From Candidatus Nanopelagicales bacterium (lineage in GTDB: Bacteria; Actinomycetota; Actinomycetes; S36-B12; UBA5976): DNA of 60,135 bases. The stretch is taken from assembly GCA_018402365.1 (NCBI GenBank), contig JAGYJD010000009.1, positions 1 through 60,135 of the forward strand. The letters are read 5' to 3'. The notes beneath the pieces were generated by a model, which did not search any database, was not told the DNA's origin, and worked only from the letters and a program-made list of their open reading frames with translations. Within the stretch, counting starts at the first letter, position 1; each line of letters starts with the position of its first letter. Position numbers and translations under genes: made by a program. This document shows, one piece after another, positions 1 to 7,834 of the stretch.

Positions 1-129
1 TAGTGCAATAAAAAAGAAGAATTCTTTAATGTAAGTGAGCGAAAAGAAAACAATAAATAGCAAAAATAGTCCCACCCCTATTGCTACCGGAAGGTTGCGC
101 CCTGTTTTTTGCTCAACTGAGTCTGTCAT
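1..129 (-). CDS. cdsA: Phosphatidate cytidylyltransferase, N-terminal fragment
   Basis: Only the first 43 codons lie in the window and the gene continues past position 1. The translation starts MTDSVEQKTGRNLPVAIGVG and runs into a long hydrophobic stretch, as expected for the first membrane helix of CdsA, which makes CDP-diacylglycerol for phospholipid synthesis. The start ATG (127-129) directly abuts the frr stop codon (130-132), so the two are probably translationally coupled. The identity rests on the KTGRNLPVAI motif, the hydrophobic segment and the usual actinobacterial order frr-cdsA. The fragment is too short to see catalytic residues. Confidence 0.75.
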   Translation of the reverse strand, partial: MTDSVEQKTGRNLPVAIGVGLFLLFIVFFSLTYIKEFFFFIAL

Positions 130-687
130 TTAGACCTCGAGTAATTCGGCTTCTTTGTGCTTTAACAATTCGTCAATCTGCGCTTCGTGTTTTTTAGTAC
201 CTTCATCCAAACTCTTCTCAGCACGCTTAACATCATCCTCGCCAACTTCCCCGTCTTTTTTCAATTTTTCCAAAGTTTCTTTAGCATGACGACGAATATT
301 TCTAATTGATATCTTTGAATCTTCTGCTTTGGTCTTCGCTACTTTTATGTACTCTTTACGGCGTTCTTCGGTTAGCTGGGGCAGCGGAATGCGAATAATA
401 TTTCCATCATTGCTGGGGTTAACCCCTAAATCGCTTTCTTGAATTGCCTTTTCAATTGCGCTCATTGCACCCTTATCAAAAGGAGTAATAATCACCATTC
501 TGGCTTCCGGAATTTGAATTGAAGCCATTTGATTTAAGGGTGTCATGGTGCCGTAATAGTCGGCATTTATTTTATTAAACATCGAAGGATTAGCTCTGCC
601 AGTTCTGATTGTGGTGAAATCTTCTTTGGCAACCTCTAAAGCTTTATCCATTTTGGTTTGCGCTTCTTGTAAAACCTGCTCAATCAT
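130..687 (-). CDS. frr: Ribosome recycling factor
   Basis: The 185-residue product matches the usual length of RRF, which with EF-G splits post-termination ribosomes. Characteristic features are the N-terminal helix with [12 protein letters not shown], the central beta-rich domain II (about residues 30-105, with [23 protein letters not shown]), and the long C-terminal helices with [12 protein letters not shown] and [19 protein letters not shown]. It lies 2 bp after pyrH and directly before cdsA in the rpsB-tsf-pyrH-frr cluster. Nothing is unusual. Confidence 0.98.
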   Translation of the reverse strand: MIEQVLQEAQTKMDKALEVAKEDFTTIRTGRANPSMFNKINADYYGTMTPLNQMASIQIPEARMVIITPFDKGAMSAIEKAIQESDLGVNPSNDGNIIRIPLPQLTEERRKEYIKVAKTKAEDSKISIRNIRRHAKETLEKLKKDGEVGEDDVKRAEKSLDEGTKKHEAQIDELLKHKEAELLEV

Positions 688-689
688 TG

Positions 690-1409
690 TTACGCTCCCT
701 GAATAATGGTGCCAATTTTTTCACCATTTACTGCCCGTTTAATATTTCCGTTTTCTAACAAATTAAAAACTAAAATAGGCAAATTGTTATCTCTGCATAA
801 GCTAATGGCGGTAGCATCCGCGACTTTCAAATCTTTTTGTAACACTTCATCGTAAGTCAATTTTTCATACTTTTCGGCTTTTGGATTCTTTCTTGGGTCA
901 TCGGAATAAACTCCATCAACACCCTTAGCCATCAAAACAACTTCAGCACCGATCTCCAATGCTCGCTGCGCAGCAGTGGTATCAGTTGAAAAGAATGGAA
1001 CACCCAGTCCTGCTCCAAAAATTACGACTCTGCCCTTTTCTAAATGCCGCACTGCCCGGCGCGGAACATAAGCTTCAGCAACTTGTCCCATTGTGATTGC
1101 GGTTTGCACTCTAGTGTCAACACTAATTTTTTCTAAGAAGTCTTGCAAGGCTAAACAGTTCATGACTGTACCTAGCATTCCGATGTAGTCAGCACGAGAG
1201 CGTTCCATTCCCCGCTCTGACAACTGTGCGCCACGAAAATAATTGCCACCGCCAATCACGACAGCAACTTGAGTTCCGTTTTTTACTACGTTCGCAACTT
1301 GTTGAGCAATGTCGGCCACCACATCAGGATCAACTCCCAAACCTCCACCGCCGGCGAATGCTTCGCCCGAGAGTTTTAGCAGCACCCTTTTGTAGGCTCG
1401 CTCACTCAT
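690..1409 (-). CDS. pyrH: UMP kinase
   Basis: The 239-residue protein belongs to the amino acid kinase fold family and phosphorylates UMP to UDP in pyrimidine nucleotide synthesis. Visible motifs are the N-terminal [12 protein letters not shown] phosphate-binding stretch, [11 protein letters not shown] near residues 50-60, the [15 protein letters not shown] segment and the C-terminal nucleotide-binding [19 protein letters not shown]. Its start abuts the tsf stop directly (1409/1410), consistent with co-transcription with tsf. It is hexameric and UTP-inhibited in other bacteria; that is family knowledge only. Confidence 0.98.
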   Translation of the reverse strand: MSERAYKRVLLKLSGEAFAGGGGLGVDPDVVADIAQQVANVVKNGTQVAVVIGGGNYFRGAQLSERGMERSRADYIGMLGTVMNCLALQDFLEKISVDTRVQTAITMGQVAEAYVPRRAVRHLEKGRVVIFGAGLGVPFFSTDTTAAQRALEIGAEVVLMAKGVDGVYSDDPRKNPKAEKYEKLTYDEVLQKDLKVADATAISLCRDNNLPILVFNLLENGNIKRAVNGEKIGTIIQGA

Positions 1410-2246
1410 TTACGCTTGTCCCACCTTGTATCTGGCAAAGCCGTTTACTTGGACTTTATTCTCTTCTAACAGATTCTTGATGGTCTTTTTATTGTCTCTT
1501 ACCCAGGCCTGCTCAACTAAGCAAAAATCCTTGAAATAGGAGCCAACCCGACCTTCAACGATTCTTTCAATCGCTGCCTCGGGCTTGCCTTCTTCTTTAG
1601 CGGTTTGCTCGGCCACACGCTTTTCGGTATCAATTACTTCCGCTGGAACATCCTCGCGAGTTAGGTACAAAGGTGCCATCGCCGCGATTTGCTGTGCAAG
1701 ATCTTTAGCTACTTGCTCATTCGCTGAATCAAGTTGCACGATCGCGCCAACACCTGCTGGCAACGCTGGATCTGGCTTGTGCAGGTAAATATGAATGTAT
1801 CCACCTTCTAAACGTGAGAACTTTTTAATCTCAACTTTTTCACCCATCACGCTATTTGCTTCGTCAAGCGCTTGTTGAACTGACTTACCTGCTTCTAGTT
1901 CACTTGCCAGCAAAGTAGCAACATCGCTTGGATTACTATCCAAAATATGCTTTGCAACTTTGTCAGCTAAGGCAATAAAATCTGGAGTTTTTGCAACAAA
2001 GTCGGTTTCACAGTTCACTTCAACTAAAGCACCCTTTGTGTCACCCTCAACTAGCCCGGCTACCAAACCACTTGAAGCAACACGACCTTCTCTTTTGTTG
2101 ACATCTTTTGCGCCTTTTACGCGCAATAATTCAACTGCAGCATTAAAGTCGCCATCAGTTTCATCTAAAGCTTTTTTGCAATCCATCATTCCTGCGCCAG
2201 TTGCCTCGCGCAGTGTCTTCACATCTTGGGCGGTGTAATTCGCCAT
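1410..2246 (-). CDS. tsf: Elongation factor Ts
   Basis: The 278-residue protein is the nucleotide exchange factor for EF-Tu. It begins with the UBA-like domain and the hallmark TAQDVKTLREATGAGMMDCKK, followed by the TDFVAKTPDF motif around residues 80-90 that contacts EF-Tu. The length is close to other actinobacterial EF-Ts. An upstream hairpin separates it from rpsB, so its level may be set partly by read-through from the rpsB promoter. Confidence 0.98.
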   Translation of the reverse strand: MANYTAQDVKTLREATGAGMMDCKKALDETDGDFNAAVELLRVKGAKDVNKREGRVASSGLVAGLVEGDTKGALVEVNCETDFVAKTPDFIALADKVAKHILDSNPSDVATLLASELEAGKSVQQALDEANSVMGEKVEIKKFSRLEGGYIHIYLHKPDPALPAGVGAIVQLDSANEQVAKDLAQQIAAMAPLYLTREDVPAEVIDTEKRVAEQTAKEEGKPEAAIERIVEGRVGSYFKDFCLVEQAWVRDNKKTIKNLLEENKVQVNGFARYKVGQA

Positions 2247-2270
2247 TGTTTTCTATTCCTTTTCATTAAA

Positions 2271-2294
2271 AGTGCCGAGACTAATCTCGGCACT
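2271..2294 (-). terminator. Hairpin between rpsB and tsf (attenuator-like)
   Basis: A perfect 10-bp inverted repeat (AGTGCCGAGA / TCTCGGCACT) with a 4-nt loop lies in the 63-bp rpsB-tsf gap. On the minus strand it is followed by only TTTT, so a partial terminator or an mRNA-processing/stability stem is more likely than a full stop. It could let rpsB be made in excess of tsf. Confidence 0.65.
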
Positions 2295-2309
2295 CAACTT
2301 GTAAATTAA

Positions 2310-3137
2310 TTAAGCCTGTTCGGCAGGTGTTTCAGTAGCAGTTGCAGCTTGGGCTGTAGCAGGAACTTCTGGTGAAGAACCCTCTAGTAATTCTTTTTCC
2401 CATTCAGCTAACGGCTCAGCTACTGGTGAATCTGCGTTTGCATTTCTTGACGATCTCGCCATCAAACCTTCAGCAGTTGCATCAGCAATCACTCGAGTTA
2501 ATAGTCCAATTGATCTAATCGCATCATCATTACCCGGGATCGGAAAATCAACTTCATCTGGATCGCAGTTGGTATCTAAGATCGCAACCACTGGGATTCC
2601 TAGTTTGCGTGCTTCATCAACCGCAATTTGTTCTTTCTTTGTGTCTACAATCCAAAGCACGTTAGGTAACTTGTGCATTTCGCGCACCCCACCCAATATG
2701 CGTTCTAATTTTTCTTTTTCACGACGCATCATTAAAAGTTCTTTTTTGGTATAACCACTGCTGGTATCTTCAAAGCTAATGGCTTCTAATTCTTTAAGGC
2801 GTGTTAAACGCTTTTGAATTGTTCCAAAGTTGGTTAACATTCCACCAAGCCAACGCTCAGTAACAAATGGCATTCCAACTCGACGAGCTTGCTGCTGGAT
2901 TGGTTCGTGAGCTTGACGCTTGGTACCAACAAACATGATGGTGCCACCGCGTGCCACGGTTTCTTTTACGTATTCATATGCCCGGTCAATGAAAGTCAAT
3001 GACTGATTTAAATCAATCACATAAATTCCATTGCGCTCAGTCATAATGAAACGCTTCATTTTTGGATTCCAACGACGGGTCTGATGCCCGAAATGAACGC
3101 CAGATTCAAGCAACTGACGCATTGTTACAACGGCCAT
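2310..3137 (-). CDS. rpsB: 30S ribosomal protein S2
   Basis: S2 (275 residues from the chosen start) has the diagnostic [24 protein letters not shown]-terminus, a central coiled coil with [22 protein letters not shown], and [31 protein letters not shown]. The ATG at 3135-3137 is chosen because an AAGGAG Shine-Dalgarno sits just upstream. The 25 extra in-frame codons to 3212 lack similarity to S2. The C-terminus carries an alanine/glutamate/threonine-rich tail of about 45 residues, as in rplS and rpsP in this window. Confidence 0.97.
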   Translation of the reverse strand: MAVVTMRQLLESGVHFGHQTRRWNPKMKRFIMTERNGIYVIDLNQSLTFIDRAYEYVKETVARGGTIMFVGTKRQAHEPIQQQARRVGMPFVTERWLGGMLTNFGTIQKRLTRLKELEAISFEDTSSGYTKKELLMMRREKEKLERILGGVREMHKLPNVLWIVDTKKEQIAVDEARKLGIPVVAILDTNCDPDEVDFPIPGNDDAIRSIGLLTRVIADATAEGLMARSSRNANADSPVAEPLAEWEKELLEGSSPEVPATAQAATATETPAEQA

Positions 3138-3233
3138 GGCCGCACTCCTTCTTTGCAGCACGTAGCTGCGCTCGGTTTGTAGCAAAAGTCGGTTGACTCT
3201 TGCTCCTGACATTCGCCGTTTATGAGCACTGTC

Positions 3234-3261
3234 TATATATATAGTCAGACCTAGCCCACAA
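3234..3261 (-). promoter_or_regulatory. Candidate promoter of the rpsB operon
   Basis: On the minus strand a TTGTGG (3256-3261) and a TATATA (3234-3239) are separated by 16 bp, about 97 bp upstream of the rpsB start. This is the only clear -35/-10 pair in the gap. It is a visual match without experimental support. Confidence 0.35.
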
Positions 3262-3421
3262 CGGTCTGGCTAACCAGAGACCGAATGTGCGAAGTCACCA
3301 ACCAAAGTTGGTGCTGGCCCCATGCTAATAGAACCCTTTATTTGCTTATCCCCAGCCCTTATTCATCAACAAGCGAACACCGAATTTCCCAAAACAAACC
3401 TAAAAAGCATTAAATAGTTAA

Positions 3422-3862
3422 ATGCTTGAATTACTAATCCTCCCAATCTCTGATCCTTGGGTTCCACCCATTCAGCCCATGGTGATCGAGCGATATTTCG
3501 AACCACCACCCACTCCTTACGCCGCCGGCAATCGAGGTGTTGACATTAGAACTGAACCACAAACTCCAATCAGAGCTCCGCAAGATGGAGTAGTTCATTT
3601 CTCAGGAAGAATCGGCAAAATCGGAATCGTATCTATAAATCACAACCACTTAAAAACTACCTTTCAACCAATTGACTCAATAGTCGTAGCAGGCCAAGCC
3701 GTTAAAAGAAATCAAATCATTGGCTACGTAGCTGTAGAAGGCTCTCATTGCATACCGAATACCTGTTTACATTGGGGCTTAATAGAAGAAAAGCGCTATT
3801 TAAATCCTTTATCGATACTTACTAAGACTTATCCTATATTGTTACCAATTCTCTTTGATTAA
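3422..3862 (+). CDS. M23 (LytM)-like peptidase-fold protein, probable altered active site
   Basis: This 146-residue protein is divergent from rpsB, the position where actinobacteria commonly carry an M23 family protein. It has the lysostaphin-fold landmarks: NRGVDIRTEPQTPIRAPQDG (from residue 37), a central SGRIGKIGIVSI strand, and CLHWGLIEEKRYLNPL near residue 115. In active M23 enzymes the first motif is HxxxD. Here it is NRGVD (Asn37, Asp41), so the first zinc ligand appears lost, although His117 of the LHWG motif remains. No clear signal peptide is visible. A stop codon directly precedes the ATG, so the N-terminus may be truncated. It could be a cell-wall-binding pseudoenzyme or a decaying gene. 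Confidence 0.7.
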   Translation: MLELLILPISDPWVPPIQPMVIERYFEPPPTPYAAGNRGVDIRTEPQTPIRAPQDGVVHFSGRIGKIGIVSINHNHLKTTFQPIDSIVVAGQAVKRNQIIGYVAVEGSHCIPNTCLHWGLIEEKRYLNPLSILTKTYPILLPILFD

Positions 3863-3914
3863 ATTATCTCACTGCCTTGCACAATTTAAATAAAGGAATA
3901 TAGAGCTTAGCCGC

Positions 3915-4022
3915 TTGATATACGGTTATTTGAGTGTTACTGTGATTATTACTGGAATAGATTTTCAACCTGATGCGGACATATTGTTATCTGATTTCAC
4001 AATACGCATAGGAAAACAATGA
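3915..4022 (+). CDS. Possible small ORF overlapping the next gene (ATGA)
   Basis: An open frame from a TTG (3915) or a GTG (3942) ends in TGA at 4020-4022, overlapping the ATG of the next ORF. It would encode up to 35 residues with the core VIITGIDFQPDADILLSDF. The second copy at 6190-6300 shows conservative changes (T to A, I to M) in the same frame but has an in-frame TAA. It is unrecognised, and real coding is uncertain. Confidence 0.25.
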   Translation: MIYGYLSVTVIITGIDFQPDADILLSDFTIRIGKQ

Positions 4023-4288
4023 TTGAATTAATTCTCAGTAATCAACTTAAAGGTTTCGGAATAAAAAAAGAACCAGGTCCGACTCTTCAAATAATGATAG
4101 ATTCAAAAACTTCACTCGAAACGCATTTAGAACGCAATGAAGTTCAACTCTTGGGTGGTATCCGTTGGTACCTATCGCAACTCTATAGCGCTCAAGACGC
4201 CCCATTAAGGTCTATGAGTGCTCGCAATGGATCAGAGGCGGTTATCACGGCAATTCTAAATTCGGTCCCTGCTACCAATAATCTCTAA
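4019..4288 (+). CDS. Hypothetical protein, 89 residues, within the duplicated island
   Basis: I do not recognise this protein. It starts MIELILSNQLKGFGIKKEPG and has no membrane segment or metal motif. Its 3' end overlaps the 3' end of a convergent XRE gene by 33 bp. A truncated copy of its first 20 or so codons lies at 6298-6364 with a single-A deletion. The pairing with an XRE regulator might suggest a toxin-antitoxin or immunity role, but tail-to-tail orientation is atypical for such pairs, so no function is assigned. Confidence 0.4.
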   Translation: MIELILSNQLKGFGIKKEPGPTLQIMIDSKTSLETHLERNEVQLLGGIRWYLSQLYSAQDAPLRSMSARNGSEAVITAILNSVPATNNL

Positions 4289-4528
4289 GGCCATAAGTAA
4301 CTCTTCAGGGCTAACATCTAATACTCGACATAAGTCCGGTAGCAAAGCCATACTCGGCACAGTTTCAAGAGTGAAATACCTAAAAAGATTACCTCTATTA
4401 ATTCCCACCTTTACAGCAACATCGTCCAAGCTTGTATAACCTAAGTCATCCATTCGAGCGCGCAACCAACTCATCCCAGTCAACTTCTGAGACTTCACAA
4501 TGACACCGCTTCCTAACTCAATAGACAA
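4256..4528 (-). CDS. XRE-family helix-turn-helix regulator
   Basis: The 90-residue product has a classic Cro/C1-type domain (about residues 19-88): SWLRARMDDLGYTSLDDVAVKVGINRGNLFRYFTLE, then a recognition-helix region and LPDLCRVLDVSPEELLMALEI. It is short and carries only the DNA-binding domain. The start is uncertain: TTG at 4528, or the ATG at residue 19. It sits upstream of the terminator region of the Ig-domain gene and probably regulates genes in this island or itself. In the second copy only the first codons remain (6363-6418). Confidence 0.75.
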   Translation of the reverse strand: MSIELGSGVIVKSQKLTGMSWLRARMDDLGYTSLDDVAVKVGINRGNLFRYFTLETVPSMALLPDLCRVLDVSPEELLMALEIIGSRDRI

Positions 4529-4584
4529 CGCTCAGCAGTATAGGACAATTACTCTCATCCCGAAAGATTTCTCACACACATTTA

Positions 4585-4619
4585 TAAAAAATAAGGACCA
4601 CCCGAAGGTGGTCCTTATT
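4585..4619 (-). terminator. Rho-independent terminator with UUCG tetraloop
   Basis: A perfect 13-bp stem (AATAAGGACCACC at 4590-4602, partner 4607-4619) closes on TTCG read on the minus strand, followed by TTTTTT. This is a strong intrinsic terminator for the Ig-domain gene ending at 4637. A slightly degraded second copy lies at 6463-6494. Confidence 0.9.
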
Positions 4620-4636
4620 ACAACTTCTTTCTGAGA

Positions 4637-6082
4637 TTAAGGCATCGTTACAGTTGATCTAAACGTTCCATCAACCTGCACCCGAACCTTTTGCCCTGTT
4701 CTTAGTGGCTTATCAGTCTCAAGAACAGTTCTTGCGTTCTCACCTATCTTGCCTAATCTCTGCTCACCTAAGAGAAATAATTTGCCCTTAATAGTTCTTT
4801 TATAAATCTTGGCAGTCTTACCCGCTTGAGACTCAGCTAAACTAATCCACACCGTACTAACCCCATCATCATCCTTAGTAATAGTCCACTTCTGTCCACT
4901 AAAAAACCCTGGGACAGGGGTGGGAATTGTCTGAAGATTTTGCTGCCAAGCGCCATCATCAACTGGCCTAGAGGGTGCAGATGCTGCAGGTGTTAAGGCT
5001 AATCGTGCAGCCGCAACAAGACCATCTTTAGTATCAACTTTTGTTTGAGAGTCTAATTTAGCGCTAACCTCAACTTGTGTTCCAAATCCAAAGGTTAATA
5101 TAGCGGTAACTACATCTTGTGTTACTAATCCAAAGGTTTCTGCGGCAGTCACCTCAGCGAGAGTGCTTAAAGGCAAAGCTTGATAAAGGATCGCCGCAGC
5201 TTGCGCTACGACGGCAGTTTTAACATTTACTGGATGCTGGACTTCTCCAATGTCTTCAAGTGCCATTCCACCCTCAACTAGTTCATTCAATAAACCTTGT
5301 ACAGTGACTCTCAAATTATTTGCAGCAGTAACATTCGCAGTAGTAGGTGTACCTATGTCTGCATCTACATATGCATCAACGGCAGCAAAGAGCGCAACTT
5401 GATTTATTGCTGCAACACTTATCGACTGACTAGTTCCAACTAATAATGCTCCACCAGTTTCTGTAGCAGTGACGGTAAAACTACCTGCTGCACTAAAAGT
5501 TACATCAACTGTTGCAACCCCTGTGGTTGGGTCAAAAGGACTAAGAGTGCCAAATTCCACATCATCATCCGTTGATGAAAGCGTCACTGATATAGAATAA
5601 TTTGGAATGGGAGTCGTTCCGTCAGAAGTAGCAGTAATAGCAAATGTTCGGGCTACGCCAGCTTGTTACCGTGCCGGTAGTTTCAATGTCGAAACCGGCA
5701 ACACCTATAGATGCGCTAGTTCCAACTAACGCTGAGGGATCCGTTGTTGATGCAGTAACGGTAAAAATACCTGCTGCACTAAAGTTACATCAACTGTTAC
5801 CCAACCCCTGTGGTTGGGTCAAAAAGGACTAAGAGTGCCAAATTCCACATCATCATCCGTTGATGAAAGCGTCACTGATATAGAATAATTTGGAATGGGA
5901 GTCTTTCCGTCCAAAGAGTAGCAGTAATAGCAGCAAATGTTCGGGCTACGCCGAAATTTGTCATCGCGCCGGTCTCTCTACTCCGGAATGAGCCACTTGC
6001 TTGCGCGGGGTGACAGGACCTACAGCAGCCAAGAAGTGACTAACAATGAACTGAAAATTCGTATTAGTAATGATTTCTTCAA
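4637..6082 (-). pseudogene. Secreted Ig-like-domain surface protein, copy 1, frameshifted
   Basis: A TTG start at 6080-6082 with a GGAG Shine-Dalgarno opens a signal-peptide-like MKKSLLIRIFSSLLV, which soon runs into a stop. Downstream, fragments in different frames encode Ig-like strands (VARTFAITATSDG, ATVDVTFSAAGSFTVTATETGG). The last 316 codons (4637-5587, open back to about 5666) are intact: one Ig-like domain (residues 1-60), an alanine-rich helical segment (60-205) and a C-terminal beta domain with GQKWTITKDDDGVSTVWISL and a final LRTGQKVRVQVDG. Two copies of a roughly 287-bp repeat (near 5461 and 5748) differ by single-base and homopolymer indels. The ancestral product was probably an exported surface protein. 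Reading frames break near 5662 and at several points up to 6060. Confidence 0.75.
5461..5975 (-). repeat. Tandem Ig-domain repeat (period about 287 bp)
   Basis: The blocks starting near 5461 and near 5748 share long stretches, for example ACCTGCTGCACTAAA and CCTGTGGTTGGGTCAAA. The period is close to 288 bp, or 96 codons, the size of one Ig-like domain. The second block has lost or gained single bases in homopolymers, which breaks the frame. Confidence 0.75.
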
Positions 6083-6297
6083 AGCGACTCCAAATGTGTT
6101 CTAATTAATCAACACTCTATCTGTTGCTTAATTACAACACAAGTTGATTTTCATAAGTCATTTATGCTCTGAGGTCAAAGGCACCTTAGCCGCCTAATGT
6201 GTGGTTATTTGAGTGTTGCTGTAATTATGACTGGAATAGATTTTTAACCTGATGCGGACATATTGTTATCTGATTTCACAATACGCATAGGGAAATA

Positions 6298-6418
6298 ATG
6301 ATTGAATTAATTCTCAGAAATCAACTTAAAGGTTTCAGAATAAAAAAGAAACAGGCCCGACTCATCCCAGTCAACTGAGGCTTTGGACAAGCTCTTCCTA
6401 ACCCAAGGGACAACGCTC
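6298..6418. pseudogene. Fused remnants of the 89-residue ORF and the XRE gene
   Basis: Positions 6298-6364 match the first codons of the ORF starting at 4019 (one A missing from a run). Positions 6363-6418 match, on the minus strand, the first codons of the XRE gene. The DNA between them in unit 1 is deleted. No intact product remains. Confidence 0.7.
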
Positions 6419-6462
6419 AGCAGTAAATTTCAACCCCCCCCCCAGACCACCATTCACACAAA

Positions 6463-6494
6463 AATAAGGACCACCCCGAAGGTGGTCCCTTATT
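6463..6494 (-). terminator. Degraded copy of the UUCG terminator
   Basis: Both 13-nt arms of the terminator at 4590-4619 are present, but each side has gained a C, so the stem still forms with a small bulge or larger loop. It marks the 3' end of the second Ig-gene remnant. Confidence 0.7.
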
Positions 6495-6511
6495 ACAAAT
6501 TCTTTCTTAGA

Positions 6512-7755
6512 TTAAGGCATCGTGCAGTTGATCTAAGGTGCCATCAACCTGCACCCGAACTTTTGCCCTGTTCTTAGTGGCTTATCAGTCTCAACAGTAG
6601 TGTTTCCGTTCTTGCCTAAGGTCTGCTTCACTAAAATAAGTTGCCCTTAATAGTTCTCTTGTAAATCTTGAAGTCTTACCCGCCTGAGACTTAAATTTAA
6701 GTTAATCTTCACCGTACTATCCCCATCCAGCATCTTTAGTAGTCCACTTCTGTCACTAAAGAACCCTGGGACTGGTGAAATTGTCTGAAGATTTTGCTTC
6801 CAGGCACCCATCGTCTACTGATGTTGAGGGTGTAGATGCTGCTGGAACGGTAATAATGCTGTTATGCCGGTATAACCAGTAGGCGGGGATTATTTCTGAT
6901 GTTCCAGCCTCTAAGCCTGTAATGGTAAAGGTTGCTGTTTCCTACTCAGCAACATCAGCAACTAATCGGTGAAACAGTTGCTACATCAGTGTGCACTAAT
7001 TGGCCGTTACAGAATCTGTTCTAAGTCAAGTTCAGTTGATGTTATAGATACTTCAACGGTGTCCCCTACTACGACACTTGGCGTTGCATTACTGACCACT
7101 AAGCCTGGAGACGGTAGCTTTGTAACTGTTGCTGTCACGTCGGTGTAACCGGCAACTCGGAAGGTTATAAGTGAAGTTTCCAGCCGCTACGCCAGTAATG
7201 GTGAATGTGGCAACACCACTAAATGCATATACAGGAAGTCTACAGTTGCTTTACCAGTGGTCTGCACTAGTGGCCGTTACTGACCCCGCTACCCAAAGTA
7301 TTATCTACAAGAAGTAACTGTCATCATTGGTTCCACTTATAACGACACTTGGCGTTTGCATTACTGACTACAAGGGGTCTGATCAGTAACAAAAAATGAG
7401 CCTGAGTCAACCGCAGGTAGAGGAGAGAAGATGTGAACTCAAGTGTGTGGTCACCACTTCCCCGATTTTCAAACCGGTGAATGTAGCAACACCACTAGAT
7501 GCAGTTGCGGTCATATTCCCCGAGTGCTCCAGTTCCCGTTTTTATGGCAACAGTTACGACAGTAGTGTTATCTGTTATTTACAACATCTCCATTCAGATG
7601 CATGAATTTGAACTATTGGTTGGGTATTGAACTCCACGTTATTTGGCACCTGCTGGATGATGCAAGACAACTAACTTATGGCTAGAGGCCATCGCGGGCG
7701 ATGACATCAAGGCGAATATTAATGAACTAATAGCAAGAATGATGATTTTCTTCAA
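6512..7755 (-). pseudogene. Secreted Ig-like-domain surface protein, copy 2, heavily frameshifted
   Basis: The 5' end is well preserved: GGAG Shine-Dalgarno (7761-7766), TTG start (7753-7755) and a textbook signal peptide, MKKIIILAISSLIFALMSSP followed by AMA and SSHK. The frame stops after 38 codons (7639). Further down, fragments such as VATFTITGVAAGNFT in shifting frames show at least three Ig-like repeats with a period near 275 bp (around 6901, 7178 and 7470). The last part (6512-6840) is homologous to the C-terminal domain of copy 1 (4637-5000) with many indels. The two copies share ends but have different internal repeats, as expected for a variable surface protein family. Confidence 0.7.
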
Positions 7756-7834
7756 AGCAACTCCACTTGTGTTGTAATTAAGCAACACTTTATTTGTTAC
7801 TTAACTAGTGCGCAAGTTGATTTTTATATGTCGT

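Larger units (their letters stand above)
3906..6171. repeat. Tandem segmental duplication, unit 1
   Basis: Left end CTTAGCCGC (3906-3914) and right end TTTATGCTCTG (to 6171) recur at 6185 and 7844. The unit holds a small ORF, an XRE gene, a terminator and an Ig-domain gene with signal peptide. Positions 3967-4012 are identical to 6246-6291. The right edge encodes FDLRA followed by a stop, apparently a remnant of the xerC tail, so the ancestral unit included the 3' end of xerC. Confidence 0.8.

Noticed and set aside
3262-3421. c-di-AMP (ydaO) riboswitch before the M23 gene
   Set aside because: Conserved core sequences of that riboswitch are not visible.
4019-4528. Toxin-antitoxin module
   Set aside because: The 89-residue ORF and the XRE gene are convergent rather than in one operon, and the ORF matches no toxin I know.
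7741-7834. dif site next to xerC
   Set aside because: The palindrome lacks the 11-6-11 arms of known dif sequences and occurs twice within the duplicated unit.
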